Assembly (NCBI GenBank): GCA_007376145.1
Contig: VMFP01000005.1
Span: 1 to 52,087, forward strand
Reading direction: 5' to 3'
Source: Parcubacteria group bacterium Gr01-1014_38
GTDB taxonomy: Bacteria; Patescibacteriota; Andersenbacteria; UBA10190; CAIZMI01
Length of the DNA: 52,087 nucleotides
Below the pieces are notes generated by a model. The model saw nothing but the letters and a program-made list of their open reading frames with translations. It ran no database searches and was not told the origin of the DNA. Positions within the stretch are counted from its first letter, which is position 1, and every line of letters begins with the position of its first letter. Positions 42,357 to 51,033 of this stretch are shown here, in pieces. Made by a program: the position numbers and the translations under genes.

Positions 42357-44372
42357 TCAGGTAATGATGCCTCGCTGCCGGAGTTGTCGCTCTGTGGCGT
42401 CGTTCCATGCCGGTGTGGCCCGGAGCGCTGTAATGTAGTCGTCAAGCGCCTGCTGTGCTTCGGGAACCCGTTCCGCGATGGCGCGCATTTTGTTCACCGA
42501 GAGATCGATGGGACGCTCGGCGGGGGCACCAGCTCTCACTGCTTCTGTCGCTGCTTCGATGGCGATCTTCACTTCTCCTTTCGCCTTCGGCAAGTCTTCG
42601 TCTTTCACGCGGCCGAAGGCCCTTCGTGCCGCAGGCGCGTTTGCGCGCAACCCTATCTTCACGGACAAGGCGCCGATGCCGGTTTCCAGCGCTTCCTTCA
42701 CGGCACTCGCCGGTTGTCCTGATGTCGCATAGACTGGTCGAGATTTTTGATACGCCTTCTCCACCGCTTCCTTGTCGCCGCCCCTCGCTGCCGCTTTTGC
42801 GCGCTCGAATTGTTCGGGTTCGTCGAAGTATTCCTTTTCGACTCCGTACCGTGCTGCCGCCGCTCGCTGGGTAACGTTGCCGCGCTCGAGTTGTCGCAGC
42901 GTCTCGTCCTTACCAACGCCGCGAGCCTTCATGTCCTTGTAGGACTCCTCTACCTCCCGGAGCTGTTGACGCTCGGCGAATCGGCGTGAGAAGGGTGCGG
43001 CGGTGCGGGCACCAAGACCGCCGAAGAACCCTGCGCGCCGCTCCTTCGTAATCGCTTTCTGCGCTTCCGCGCGCGCCTCAAGGAAAGGTTTGCCGGTCCG
43101 TGTCCAAAGGGCCGGTCCGCCGGTGGCGGCCGGGATCCAGCGGCGCGCGGCGGCCGTCCCGATCGCGGCGCCGGCGACGCCCATCTGCTGGGCGGCGAGG
43201 AGCGCGATGACGATGAAGAGGACGACAAACGTCGCCTCAAGCATCGCCCCGAAGAATCTATTGTTGAGGAAGAAGGCTGCGACGTCGCTCGTCGGCTCGA
43301 TGCCGAGCTGACCAGACAGCGTGCGAAAGCTCGGATTTCTGCTGCCCTCCGGCGTGCCGATTCGCGTGGCGAGGGTCAAGAAGAAGACAACGACCGGCCC
43401 GTAGAGAACATACTTGATGAGCGCGTCCCACCACTGCCGGGCGTAGCCGGCGGTCTGCGGGAGAATGGAGAAGACGAACCCGACGGGAGAGAGAATGAGG
43501 AGGACATAGAGCGCGACGATCCGAATCACGAGCATCAAGGCCACGGCGCCGATCGCGATCGTCACAATCGTGAGCATGATGGCAGCAATGAGGGCGCCCA
43601 GTGTGTATTGGAGCTGCTGGTTGGTCTTGAGGTCATTCGGCGTTTTTACCGGTGACGTCGGCACGACCGCCGGCGTACTCGGGCCAACCGGCAAGAGTTT
43701 ATCCCAGGTGATGTTCGGGTCGAGGGAGAAGAAATCCTTGATGACCGTCACGTTTGCCAGCCGAATGCTAAGCGTTGACCCGGGCGTGGCGGTGCTTCCG
43801 GCGAGCGTGCGCATGGCGATATTGGAGAAATTGATGAAGGCTCCTCCGATCGCGAGGCTGAAGTTCACGAGGAGGGCGGCCACGATGAGTCGGGGCAAGA
43901 GCTGCTTCATCCCATACCCTTCGATCCCCGCGATGGTCGCGAAGGCGATGGCGAGCAACGAAAGAATAAAGACCACGTTCAGGGTGTCTCGCGTGATTTT
44001 CCATCCATCCTTCACCCACTCATTGTCGGCGAATTTTGCCACATGGAGGATGTAGTCCAGCACATTCCCAAGGAAGAAGAGGACAATGCCGACCATGCTC
44101 GTATAGATCCACAGCACGCCCATGAGAAGCGTGTTGAAGGCGGCGAGGATTCCGCCTACTGCCCGATCCGCCAACTCCGCGATCATGCCTTTCTCTGCCG
44201 GAGTTCCTGTCGGACTAGGGGTTTCTCCCCGTGCTAACGAAGCTCTAATCCGGGCGATTGCCTCCTTCTCTCCCTCTGCGTGCGCGGTGAGACCAGCGAG
44301 AAGCCCCCCGCCCGTGAGCGCGAGCACAATCGTGAGAAGGAGCCACTTCGTGATGCGAGAGCGGGCCGGCAT
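42357..44372 (-). CDS. VirB6/TrbL-like conjugal transfer membrane protein
   Basis: A 671-residue polytopic protein with a signal-like N-terminus, about seven to eight membrane segments up to residue 415 (including LNVVFILSLLAIAFATIAGI, MLVIRIVALYVLLILSPVGF and QWWDALIKYVLYGPVVVFFL) and a charged, probably cytoplasmic C-terminal tail of about 250 residues (REVEESYKDMKARGVGKDE). This is the VirB6/TrbL pattern: the channel component of a type IV secretion system. It lies two bases after the upstream gene. Confidence 0.82.
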   Translation of the reverse strand: MPARSRITKWLLLTIVLALTGGGLLAGLTAHAEGEKEAIARIRASLARGETPSPTGTPAEKGMIAELADRAVGGILAAFNTLLMGVLWIYTSMVGIVLFFLGNVLDYILHVAKFADNEWVKDGWKITRDTLNVVFILSLLAIAFATIAGIEGYGMKQLLPRLIVAALLVNFSLAIGGAFINFSNIAMRTLAGSTATPGSTLSIRLANVTVIKDFFSLDPNITWDKLLPVGPSTPAVVPTSPVKTPNDLKTNQQLQYTLGALIAAIMLTIVTIAIGAVALMLVIRIVALYVLLILSPVGFVFSILPQTAGYARQWWDALIKYVLYGPVVVFFLTLATRIGTPEGSRNPSFRTLSGQLGIEPTSDVAAFFLNNRFFGAMLEATFVVLFIVIALLAAQQMGVAGAAIGTAAARRWIPAATGGPALWTRTGKPFLEARAEAQKAITKERRAGFFGGLGARTAAPFSRRFAERQQLREVEESYKDMKARGVGKDETLRQLERGNVTQRAAAARYGVEKEYFDEPEQFERAKAAARGGDKEAVEKAYQKSRPVYATSGQPASAVKEALETGIGALSVKIGLRANAPAARRAFGRVKDEDLPKAKGEVKIAIEAATEAVRAGAPAERPIDLSVNKMRAIAERVPEAQQALDDYITALRATPAWNDATERQLRQRGIIT

Positions 44373-44374
44373 GG

Positions 44375-45736
44375 TCAGATCACGTTCATGAGACGGAAGG
44401 CGACCGGGTCCGTATCGCTCAAGAAGACCGCGTCATTCCCAACGATGACGACCCAGACACACGTGTTCGGGCGAAGCAGCTGGTCACTGATGGTCACGCG
44501 CTCGCCGGTTTCGAAGTCCGTCCCTTGAATGCCGAACAGTGCCGTGGCGGGGGACAGGCCGATGGTCCACTCGGCGTCCGCCGGGAGCTGCAGGAGCCGG
44601 GCGGCGTTGGCGACGGTTGTCTGGGAGTGTCTGGCAGCCGCCACGGGGCAGAGGGCATCCTCCGCCGCCGGCCTCGTCGCTGGCGCCGGGGAGCTGCCGC
44701 CGCCCCGCCCAAGGAGGTCCCGCGTGCGGCTGCCCCCGAAGATGTTGAGGAGGTCCCCGAGCGGCCCTCCGCCGCCAAACCGATCCAGCGCGTCGGGAGT
44801 TATTCCCAAGTTATTGAGGATGTTCTGGGCACGGTTCGCAATCGGGAACAGCAGGATGCTCGGGTTCACGCTTGCCAGTCCCGAGAAGGGGTTGGCGTTC
44901 GCAAGAATGCCGAGGTTCTGGGCGAGCTGGGGTCCGGCGTTCGACCCTCCGGGGATTGCCGGATTCTCGGGGGGTTTCTGCGAGGAGGGGACGAATTGGG
45001 GCGGGAGGGGGGCGTCCGGCGGGAGCGCGGCCACGGGCCCGGGGTCCTGGGTTTTTGCGAGTTCCGTCAGTTGGTCTTGAGCCTCTTCGGCAGATGCCTT
45101 CACGTCTCCAGCGTGGATCGCGTATCTCCCAAGATTCTGGCCGCCAATACCCCGAGCATTACCGGGACCGGCAAGCGCGAGGCGCCCCTCGCCGTCGCGG
45201 AGTTCCTTGTCGAGCGCTTCGCTCTGCTCCTTGGCTCGCTGCTGGAGCGTGGAGATGATGTCGAAGGCCTGCGCGTGGACCGAGTGGGTGATATCGTAGA
45301 GAAGGTCTCCCCAGGCATTGACCCCGTTCCGCGTCCGCGCCGTGGAAATGTACGGGCTTCCTCCTTGCGCTCCGGTAGGAGGGGGAGAGGCCCGATTGAG
45401 GATATCGATTGGGGCATCGAAGGCAACGAGGGGAAGCCGCTGCTGGAAGTGGTCGATCACTTCGTCGGCGAAGTATCCGGCATTCCGCTGGAGATACCCG
45501 GGCGCCCCGGTGGGCGATGCTGCTGTGGGCTCCGAGCCCAGCATCTCGAGGAGGGCGACGAGCGTGCCGACGTACGGGACGTTGAGGTAGTTATCGATCC
45601 ACCGTGTTCCCTGCTTCCGCTGGAGTTCCTCCGCCGTCTGCAGTGCGGCGTGCACCATGGGCGTAGAGGCCACGGCGATGGTCGCGGCGAGTAGCGCCCC
45701 GAGGGCGGAAAGAACTTTCGGATCCCGGAACGTCAT
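44375..45736 (-). CDS. secreted hypothetical protein of the secretion locus
   Basis: A 453-residue exported protein with a signal peptide (about 10-31). The segment GTRWIDNYLNVPYVGTLVALLE is followed by Pro/Gly-rich low-complexity stretches (for example around PPPTGAQGGSP and DAPLPPQFVPSSQKPPEN). It ends with a small beta domain, LLRPNTCVWVVIVGNDAVFL. Two bases separate it from the VirB6-like gene, so it is almost surely part of the machinery or its substrate. Family not recognised. Confidence 0.75.
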   Translation of the reverse strand: MTFRDPKVLSALGALLAATIAVASTPMVHAALQTAEELQRKQGTRWIDNYLNVPYVGTLVALLEMLGSEPTAASPTGAPGYLQRNAGYFADEVIDHFQQRLPLVAFDAPIDILNRASPPPTGAQGGSPYISTARTRNGVNAWGDLLYDITHSVHAQAFDIISTLQQRAKEQSEALDKELRDGEGRLALAGPGNARGIGGQNLGRYAIHAGDVKASAEEAQDQLTELAKTQDPGPVAALPPDAPLPPQFVPSSQKPPENPAIPGGSNAGPQLAQNLGILANANPFSGLASVNPSILLFPIANRAQNILNNLGITPDALDRFGGGGPLGDLLNIFGGSRTRDLLGRGGGSSPAPATRPAAEDALCPVAAARHSQTTVANAARLLQLPADAEWTIGLSPATALFGIQGTDFETGERVTISDQLLRPNTCVWVVIVGNDAVFLSDTDPVAFRLMNVI

Positions 45737-45759
45737 GCGGTCCTCTTGGTCCCGTTGCG

Positions 45760-46335
45760 CTAGCGGAGATTTAGGCCGCGCTGTTGCGCCTGGTCAAGGC
45801 ATTCCCGTGCCTCGTCATCGCCGAGGTAAAGTCGGCGGAAGCCGCAGACGAGGTTCGAGAGCTCGACCCGCTGGGCTTCCGCGAGGGCGCGTTCTGCGAC
45901 GCGCTGGCGGAAGTAGATATCCCCGTCGTCGGACGTCACCGGCCGGACGCGGATGCGCGGGAGTTCCACCCCGGCCGCCTCGTTCGGCTCGAGGGGAAGG
46001 CCGGATCCTGGATCGAGCGCGACCGTCACTTGGCCGGTGACGGGGTCTCGCGTCACCTGGTATTTCGGTCGGTTCGCGGAAGACGTGTACGTTCCGAACC
46101 GGATGAAGGATCCGAGACGCCGGTCGGCATCAATCGGGGGCTGCTTCGGCGGCTCCACATAGTCCGCTTGGTTGAGCGCCGCGAGCACATTGAAGAAGAG
46201 CTGTTCTTGGGCGCGGTCGGTGAAGAAGGTGGCGTGCGGGTCAGCGAAGGCGATCTTCGGGAAAATGCCGAACCCCAGCAAAATAGTCGTGAGACCCATG
46301 AAGGCGAGGAACCTTTCCCAGCGGGATTTGAACAT
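45760..46335 (-). CDS. secreted/anchored hypothetical protein of the secretion locus
   Basis: A 191-residue protein from ATG 46335 (MFKSRWERFLAFMGLTTILL) with a signal peptide or anchor and an extracytoplasmic domain containing GSFIRFGTYTSSANRPKY and a DPVTGQVTVALDPGSG hairpin. Two cysteines occur near the C-terminus. An in-frame ATG at 46419 would add 28 residues and overlaps the antitoxin stop (ATGA); it is less likely because it moves the signal peptide inward. Family unknown. Confidence 0.7.
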   Translation of the reverse strand: MFKSRWERFLAFMGLTTILLGFGIFPKIAFADPHATFFTDRAQEQLFFNVLAALNQADYVEPPKQPPIDADRRLGSFIRFGTYTSSANRPKYQVTRDPVTGQVTVALDPGSGLPLEPNEAAGVELPRIRVRPVTSDDGDIYFRQRVAERALAEAQRVELSNLVCGFRRLYLGDDEARECLDQAQQRGLNLR

Positions 46336-46415
46336 TCGAGTAGGAAATATCGTGGAGCGATACTCCGCTAATGCGCGATACTGGACGCCCCAGAGATGAG
46401 AAACAATCTGCTTGT

Positions 46416-46628
46416 TCATGGAATCGACAGCGGTTCCGCTTTTACATTCAAGAGTTCCTTGTTTTCTCCGTTCATGAGGCTCTCGAAATCTCGATACGAA
46501 ACAATAACCGCCTCCGGCTTGCTTTCCCGGATCACCACAATGGGAGCGCCATCCTTCGAGAGACGGTCAAACACTTTCCGCACATTGTTCCGCAGTTCCG
46601 TAATGCCAATGAATTTTGGCAGCGTCAT
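46416..46628 (-). CDS. orphan Phd/YefM-type antitoxin
   Basis: A 70-residue Phd-type protein: FIGITELRNNVRKVFDRLSK and APIVVIRESKPEAVIVSYRD are diagnostic. No toxin follows; the next frame begins by ATGA overlap (46416-46419) and runs into a secreted protein of the secretion locus. It has a near-perfect promoter and a 22-bp palindrome upstream. It may have lost its toxin or serve as a transcriptional regulator of the downstream operon. Confidence 0.82.
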   Translation of the reverse strand: MTLPKFIGITELRNNVRKVFDRLSKDGAPIVVIRESKPEAVIVSYRDFESLMNGENKELLNVKAEPLSIP

Positions 46629-46681
46629 AGTGTTGTTGTGGAATGTTGGTGTTCGTGCCCTAGTCTTCGAGCGTTGACTCT

Positions 46682-46710
46682 AGTATAGCGTCTTTTTGAA
46701 CGTCTGTCAA
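46682..46710 (-). promoter_or_regulatory. strong sigma-70-type promoter of the orphan Phd gene
   Basis: On the minus strand TTGACA (46705-46710), 17-base spacer, TATACT (46682-46687). It is the best promoter match in the window and could drive the whole downstream secretion operon. Confidence 0.8.
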
Positions 46711-46716
46711 TCACGA

Positions 46717-46738
46717 CATCTCTCTGTACAGAGAGATG
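46717..46738. promoter_or_regulatory. 22-bp perfect palindrome, probable operator
   Basis: CATCTCTCTGTACAGAGAGATG is perfectly self-complementary. It ends six bases upstream of the -35 box, a suitable place for a dimeric regulator such as the Phd-type protein encoded downstream. Confidence 0.6.
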
Positions 46739-46769
46739 CGCAGCGAGCGTGGTTAATTCAGCTGATCGT

Positions 46770-47189
46770 TCAGCGCAGGACGCGTGCCGCGCTGCCTCCC
46801 GCCGCCGCGGCGGGGCGGACTCGCGCGGCTTCACCGGTTCTCACCCTCGGCTCTCTCCGCACGCCGGCTTCAACCTGTTCGAGGGTCTCTCTTCGTGCCG
46901 CGCGGCGGTTGGCCCAGACGGTCAGGAGGAAGCCCACGGTCTTTAACGGAAGAGCGCCGACGTACGGGATGAGCTCCACGATGTTGCACACGATGTTGTA
47001 TGTGGAGCGCACGCCTTTGAAACGAAGGTACAGCTGGGTGATGGGAAACGCCAGCACGTCCGTAATCCAAAAGTCATCCATGCCGACGAACAGAAGCAGG
47101 ACGTTCACCCCATCCAACACTGCGAGGTACGGCGTGAAGAGCAGGACCGCGATGAGCGAGATCTGCGCGGGAGGACGGTTGTCGGGCAT
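46770..47189 (-). CDS. membrane protein of the secretion locus
   Basis: A 139-residue protein with two or three hydrophobic segments (about 9-40 and 66-92: NIVCNIVELIPYVGALPLKT) and a charged Ala/Arg-rich C-terminal tail. It lies 22 bases after the calcium-repeat protein. I do not recognise the family. Confidence 0.7.
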   Translation of the reverse strand: MPDNRPPAQISLIAVLLFTPYLAVLDGVNVLLLFVGMDDFWITDVLAFPITQLYLRFKGVRSTYNIVCNIVELIPYVGALPLKTVGFLLTVWANRRAARRETLEQVEAGVRREPRVRTGEAARVRPAAAAGGSAARVLR

Positions 47190-47211
47190 CGGTGTCGCTT
47201 TGAAATGCCGT

Positions 47212-48141
47212 TCAAGAAATTCCGTACTTCTGTTCGAGGTCCTTGATACCGTCAGTCACAGCGCGGAACACGCCGCGGAGGTTCTCGATGCGCGAGGCGG
47301 CGACGAGCGCGCCGACGTAGTCGCTCTGATAACTGACGAGCTTCTCGGTGTTGTCTTTCAGGGCTTGCGCGGCGGCAACGTATTGCGTATGGAGCGCGAG
47401 CGCTTCGCCGGGCACCGGGGCTTTCTTCAGCTCTTCAACGTTCCGCGTCAATGTTCCGACCAGGTCCGTGAGCGGCTGCGGGTTCTTGGTCGAGGTGAGC
47501 GTCCGGAACGCCGCCGAGATCTCCTCGGCGGTCACCGGCACAATCTTTGTATTCTGGGGGGTACTCACGGCATCCAGGTAGCGAACGATCGCCGCTTTCC
47601 CGGCAGCCGAGACGATGTTGAGTTGCGCATCGGGAATGTTTGGCAGGAAGCCGCGGACATTCGCTTCGGCGATAAAGTTTCCTAAGTCGTCGCTCTTTAG
47701 GAGGCTGCGCGGATCGGAAGGAAGGCCGGTACGCGCGAGGAATTGTTCGGTGTACGTCGGAGCGGGCGACGGCGTGGCGGGCGCGGGAATGGAGATTTTG
47801 TCTCCGGGCGCCGGCTTTGTGGGGTCATACCCGTTGGCGACTTCGAGACCATCGGCGTATCCATCCTTATCGGTATCGGCGATTCTGGGGTCGGTCTGAT
47901 AAATCCGTTCCAAATCGTCGGGAAGACCATCGGCATCGGTATCCGCACGGACGGTTGGGAGTTGCACGTCCGGCGACGGGGCAATCGCTGGAAAGAGAGT
48001 TGCCGGACTGGTGGTGGGCAGCGCTGTCGGCGCAGGCATTCGCGCGCGCTGAACGAGCTTCGTGATCCCCCACCCACCGAAGAGGAGCACGACGGTCACG
48101 ATGCCCGGGATGAGCGTCGCGGAAAGCTTCGACGGTGGCAT
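47212..48141 (-). CDS. anchored protein with thrombospondin type 3-like calcium repeats
   Basis: A 309-residue protein with an N-terminal anchor (about 9-27), a Pro/Thr linker, and two aspartate-rich calcium-binding repeats (DTDADGLPDDLERIYQTDP and DTDKDGYADGLEVANGYDP, about 67-106). A helical C-terminal domain follows (about 125-309). It should sit outside the membrane and bind calcium. Its location directly after hicA and before more envelope proteins makes it a candidate surface component of the secretion system. Confidence 0.8.
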   Translation of the reverse strand: MPPSKLSATLIPGIVTVVLLFGGWGITKLVQRARMPAPTALPTTSPATLFPAIAPSPDVQLPTVRADTDADGLPDDLERIYQTDPRIADTDKDGYADGLEVANGYDPTKPAPGDKISIPAPATPSPAPTYTEQFLARTGLPSDPRSLLKSDDLGNFIAEANVRGFLPNIPDAQLNIVSAAGKAAIVRYLDAVSTPQNTKIVPVTAEEISAAFRTLTSTKNPQPLTDLVGTLTRNVEELKKAPVPGEALALHTQYVAAAQALKDNTEKLVSYQSDYVGALVAASRIENLRGVFRAVTDGIKDLEQKYGIS

Positions 48142-48152
48142 AGAGTCAGGAG

Positions 48153-48371
48153 TTATTTTCTGAACCGCGCAGGATCAATACCGGCTTCTCTAAGAATACT
48201 GCGGAGCGTGCCTTTCGGGAGATCGCGTCGATGAATTGGAACAACCGTCCGTCGTTTGGTGGTGGGGTGATAGAGAACGAGATGGCTTCCGGTCTGATGG
48301 TCCGGGACAAACCCCTGATCTCGAAGAAGTCGGAGAACTTCTCGCGGAGTAAGAGTTGGAAGCTTAGCCAC
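48153..48371 (-). CDS. hicA: HicA-type mRNA interferase toxin
   Basis: A 72-residue HicA (YcfA-like) protein with the dsRBD-like fold: LTPREVLRLLRDQGFVPDHQ, then TGSHLVLYHP with the catalytic His, and VVPIHRRDLPKGTLRSILRE. It inhibits translation by cutting mRNA. Its start overlaps the hicB stop by eight bases. Confidence 0.92.
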   Translation of the reverse strand: MAKLPTLTPREVLRLLRDQGFVPDHQTGSHLVLYHPTTKRRTVVPIHRRDLPKGTLRSILREAGIDPARFRK

Positions 48372-48606
48372 GGACGAGCACGTCGACGGACGTGAGAAGT
48401 GCGCCGGTATCCGAAGGAATATTCTCGCCGTGTTTCCGAAGGCTGGCGAGATACGCGCGAATCGCGTCGTCTGCCATCACCGAGGCTTCCTCCAAGTCGC
48501 GCCCATACGTTACGCACCCCGGAAGCGCAGGAACCGTGACGGTAAATCCCCCTTCCGGCTCGGGGCGCAAGTATACATGAAATCGGCGCATCGTTCGCAG
48601 TTTCAT
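48364..48606 (-). CDS. hicB: HicB-type antitoxin
   Basis: An 80-residue HicB-like protein with the partial RNase H-fold core FHVYLRPEPEGGFTVTVPAL-PGCVTYGRDLEEA and a helical ENIPSD end. It lies upstream of hicA and overlaps it by eight bases. No added DNA-binding domain is visible. A small palindrome (GTACG/CGTAC, 48608-48622) directly upstream may be its operator. Confidence 0.9.
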   Translation of the reverse strand: MKLRTMRRFHVYLRPEPEGGFTVTVPALPGCVTYGRDLEEASVMADDAIRAYLASLRKHGENIPSDTGALLTSVDVLVRG

Positions 48607-48607
48607 C

Positions 48608-48622
48608 GTACGGAAAACGTAC
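48608..48622. promoter_or_regulatory. short palindrome before hicB
   Basis: GTACG (48608-48612) and CGTAC (48618-48622) form an inverted repeat around GAAAA, directly in front of the hicB start. It is a possible operator. Confidence 0.35.
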
Positions 48623-48654
48623 CAGATTTTAGACCCACAGACAACACGCCCACT

Positions 48655-49077
48655 TTAGGGCGTCGGCGTGTGGGTATGACCAAAGTCCTGCTGCTCGAGC
48701 GTGTCTGGTTGAAAACCGTCGTGGAGCCTGTTGATCGGTAGTTCGCCGGGGATGGGCGAGGGCGGCGTTCCGCGCGTTCGGAACCCGGGTGGCGGGTACG
48801 GAACACCCGGAGAGCTTCCTGGTGGGCGGTAGAACCCCCGCGGACGGAACCCGATGTTCAGGCGATCGGGAATTTTGAAGCGGCTTACCGGCCGTCCCGC
48901 GATTTCCTCGATGTGTTCGACGAATCCACGAAGAAGATTGCGCACTTCCGTAAACAATCCAAGTCGTTCCGGAACCCCGTCGAACGGATTCCAGATGTCC
49001 GCAGAGACTCTAAGAGGGAAGAGTGCGACAGATATTCCTGTGCTGATACTCAGAATCACTGCAACGGACCGATTCAT
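48655..49077 (-). CDS. secreted Pro-rich hypothetical protein
   Basis: A 140-residue exported protein from ATG 49077 (MNRSVAVILSISTGISVALF) with a signal peptide ending near VSAD. A short helical segment (LFTEVRNLLRGFVEHIEEIA) is followed by a Pro/Gly/Arg-rich, probably disordered tail. The frame is open further upstream, but homology-like composition starts at this Met. Function unknown; it belongs to the run of secretion-locus genes. Confidence 0.6.
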   Translation of the reverse strand: MNRSVAVILSISTGISVALFPLRVSADIWNPFDGVPERLGLFTEVRNLLRGFVEHIEEIAGRPVSRFKIPDRLNIGFRPRGFYRPPGSSPGVPYPPPGFRTRGTPPSPIPGELPINRLHDGFQPDTLEQQDFGHTHTPTP

Positions 49078-49115
49078 CCGCTGTATATGGTACCACCACC
49101 AGTGGTCAGAAATGC

Positions 49116-49901
49116 TCAGGCCGCTATTGTAAGCTCTTTGTAGAGAGTGACGAGGAACGCAGCGCCGATTAGGCTCATGACGAACGGCATCATCCACTGG
49201 ACGAATGGCAGAGGCTCGACCGCCGTGCAGATCACCACAAACAGTACTACCCACAGCGCGAGACGTCCGGAAATCTTCCAGAATGCTTTCCGCTCACGGA
49301 GAAGCGCAAATGACCGCTTCAGAGCGGAGAGGCCTCCGGAAGTATCTCCGACCGCTGCGGTGATCGGGGAGAAGGAAACGGCTACGGAAAGAGCCATAGG
49401 AAGAGATGCGAGGAGCAGTACTCCCAAGAGACCAAGCGTGTTTGTTACGGTGATTCCGGCACTCGCGAGGAGTGCGGGACGGGCAGCGCCGGCAAACCAG
49501 CCTTGGAACGCAAGGAGGGGGAGTAGGGAAAGTCCGATGGGAATAACGATAAGGAGTTCTGTTCCAAAAAACGGCCAGAAGCGGCGGAGACCAATCCGCA
49601 ATGCTTCCCGTGCAGAAAATTTTCCTTCATGTCGTGCGAAGAGATTCAATAGTCCAGCGCGCGCGGGAATAGTCGCGAGATAGAAAACGATAAGTACCGC
49701 TATTCCCACCATGGTCAGGAAAAGCGACGGTGTTGTGCCGCTTCCCGTGTTCCGAGCCCAGGCGAAAAGGATTGGAAGGGCTATCGCGAGGACAATTACT
49801 GGGGAAAGCCCCACAAGAACCGCCGTCCGCCAGCGGCTGCTGAAGAGTTTCCACGCGCGAAGAAGCTCGTGGGAGATGGGAGAAAGGGTGACGGTAGACA
49901 T
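49116..49901 (-). CDS. polytopic membrane protein
   Basis: A 261-residue membrane protein of about six helices (for example AVLVGLSPVIVLAIALPILF, MVGIAVLIVFYLATIPARAG and LALWVVLFVVICTAVEPLPF), with the GGLSALKRSFALLRERKAFW cytoplasmic loop seen in glycerophosphodiesterase-type membrane-domain and DUF975-like proteins. Family assignment is loose. It is the first minus-strand gene left of the protease. Confidence 0.7.
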   Translation of the reverse strand: MSTVTLSPISHELLRAWKLFSSRWRTAVLVGLSPVIVLAIALPILFAWARNTGSGTTPSLFLTMVGIAVLIVFYLATIPARAGLLNLFARHEGKFSAREALRIGLRRFWPFFGTELLIVIPIGLSLLPLLAFQGWFAGAARPALLASAGITVTNTLGLLGVLLLASLPMALSVAVSFSPITAAVGDTSGGLSALKRSFALLRERKAFWKISGRLALWVVLFVVICTAVEPLPFVQWMMPFVMSLIGAAFLVTLYKELTIAA

Positions 49902-50218
49902 GTGCGTACCTGTTGGTGTCTTAAGGTGAACAAAGAAAGCATATCACAATATTCCTCCTCGCTGCCACAGCTGCCTGTGCAAACTGCATAAGGCCAGATA
50001 CATCCTGGACTCCCTCGAGAAGCACGGGAGGGTGAAGTTTTGATGCAGGTCTTCCGCCTCGGGTACGGCATCCGCGGCTTCAGTTCACACGTTGGACACT
50101 CTCGTTCGCTCTTCTCGGAGGACTCGCTCTCTGGCAAGCGCCCGGAGACGATTCGGCTCCAAAAGCTGTTCCCGCGAATCACGCACTGTCCGCCGCGACG
50201 CCGATTACCGATTTTGGC

Positions 50219-50968
50219 GTGGCAGCCCAGAAGGTTGCGCCCGCTGTCTATTTTGTCGGAAGTAAGAAAGCCGGTGTGGGGGGCACGGCAGTGTGCATCC
50301 ATGTCCAAGCTCGACTCCTCGCCACAGCCGCCCATGTGGCCGATCTGCGCATCCTGCACGGCGAATTGTATGCGATGCGAAATGGGTTTGGTGACCCGTG
50401 GCGTCGCGTCGTACAGGTCTGGTACCCGTTTGAACTTCCCCGCCACACTGCAGATCTCAAGACAATCTGGGGGCTGGCACCGGTAAAAGATTCCGTCTAC
50501 AACCGGGTCTCTGCTCCCTACCGAGACGTGGCTGTTCTCCAGCTCGAAGACTACGCGAGCGCGATGCCCATTCTTCCCGCAGAGATTCCGCTTGCTTCAA
50601 AAGACCAGTTATTCCTCGGACGTTCGGTCGGGCTCCTCGGGTTTCCAACGTACGGCCTCAAGCATCCGTGGCCCCATCCAGGAGATCCTCTCGTTGCCAT
50701 CTTTGACCAAGGCTTCGTGAAACGCGAAACCGGTCATGACCTTGCGCGAGGGGTATCGGCTGTGTTGGACTACAGCATTGGCTGCTATCCGGGGAACAGC
50801 GGGGCTCCGCTGTTCACGTCCGACGGCTTTCTTGTCGCTATCCACAGTGGGAACAGAATGAGCCACTTCGGAAGCGGTCCCTCGGTATGGGAACTCTGGC
50901 GGTGCATTGAGCAGCACGAAGATCTCCGACGCCTGTTCGCGGAGAAAAACCGCGTTTCCCGGAAATAA
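50219..50968 (+). CDS. trypsin-fold serine protease, N-terminus probably frameshifted
   Basis: A 249-residue chymotrypsin-fold protease domain. The catalytic triad is visible: LLATAAHVA (His), YRDVAVLQL (Asp) and GCYPGNSGAPLF (Ser). GTG 50219 is the first start codon in this frame. Upstream in the same frame lies a signal-peptide-like stretch (TRWTLSFALLGGLALWQAPG, from about 50090) that has no start codon. A good ribosome site (GGGAGGGTGA) and ATG 50043 lie in another frame. A one- or two-base shift near 50075-50085 would join them. The protein is likely exported and is the only plus-strand gene here. Confidence 0.72.
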   Translation: MAAQKVAPAVYFVGSKKAGVGGTAVCIHVQARLLATAAHVADLRILHGELYAMRNGFGDPWRRVVQVWYPFELPRHTADLKTIWGLAPVKDSVYNRVSAPYRDVAVLQLEDYASAMPILPAEIPLASKDQLFLGRSVGLLGFPTYGLKHPWPHPGDPLVAIFDQGFVKRETGHDLARGVSAVLDYSIGCYPGNSGAPLFTSDGFLVAIHSGNRMSHFGSGPSVWELWRCIEQHEDLRRLFAEKNRVSRK

Positions 50969-50983
50969 GGAGAAAACGAGTCC

Positions 50984-51015
50984 AATCCCCCCGATCACGG
51001 TCGCGGGGATTTTTT
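50984..51015 (+). terminator. intrinsic terminator after the protease gene
   Basis: AATCCCC (50984-50990) pairs with GGGGATT (51005-51011), with CCG/CGG continuing inside, followed by TTTTTT. It lies 15 bases past the protease stop. Confidence 0.8.
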
Positions 51016-51033
51016 GTCCAGTAATGAGAGTTT

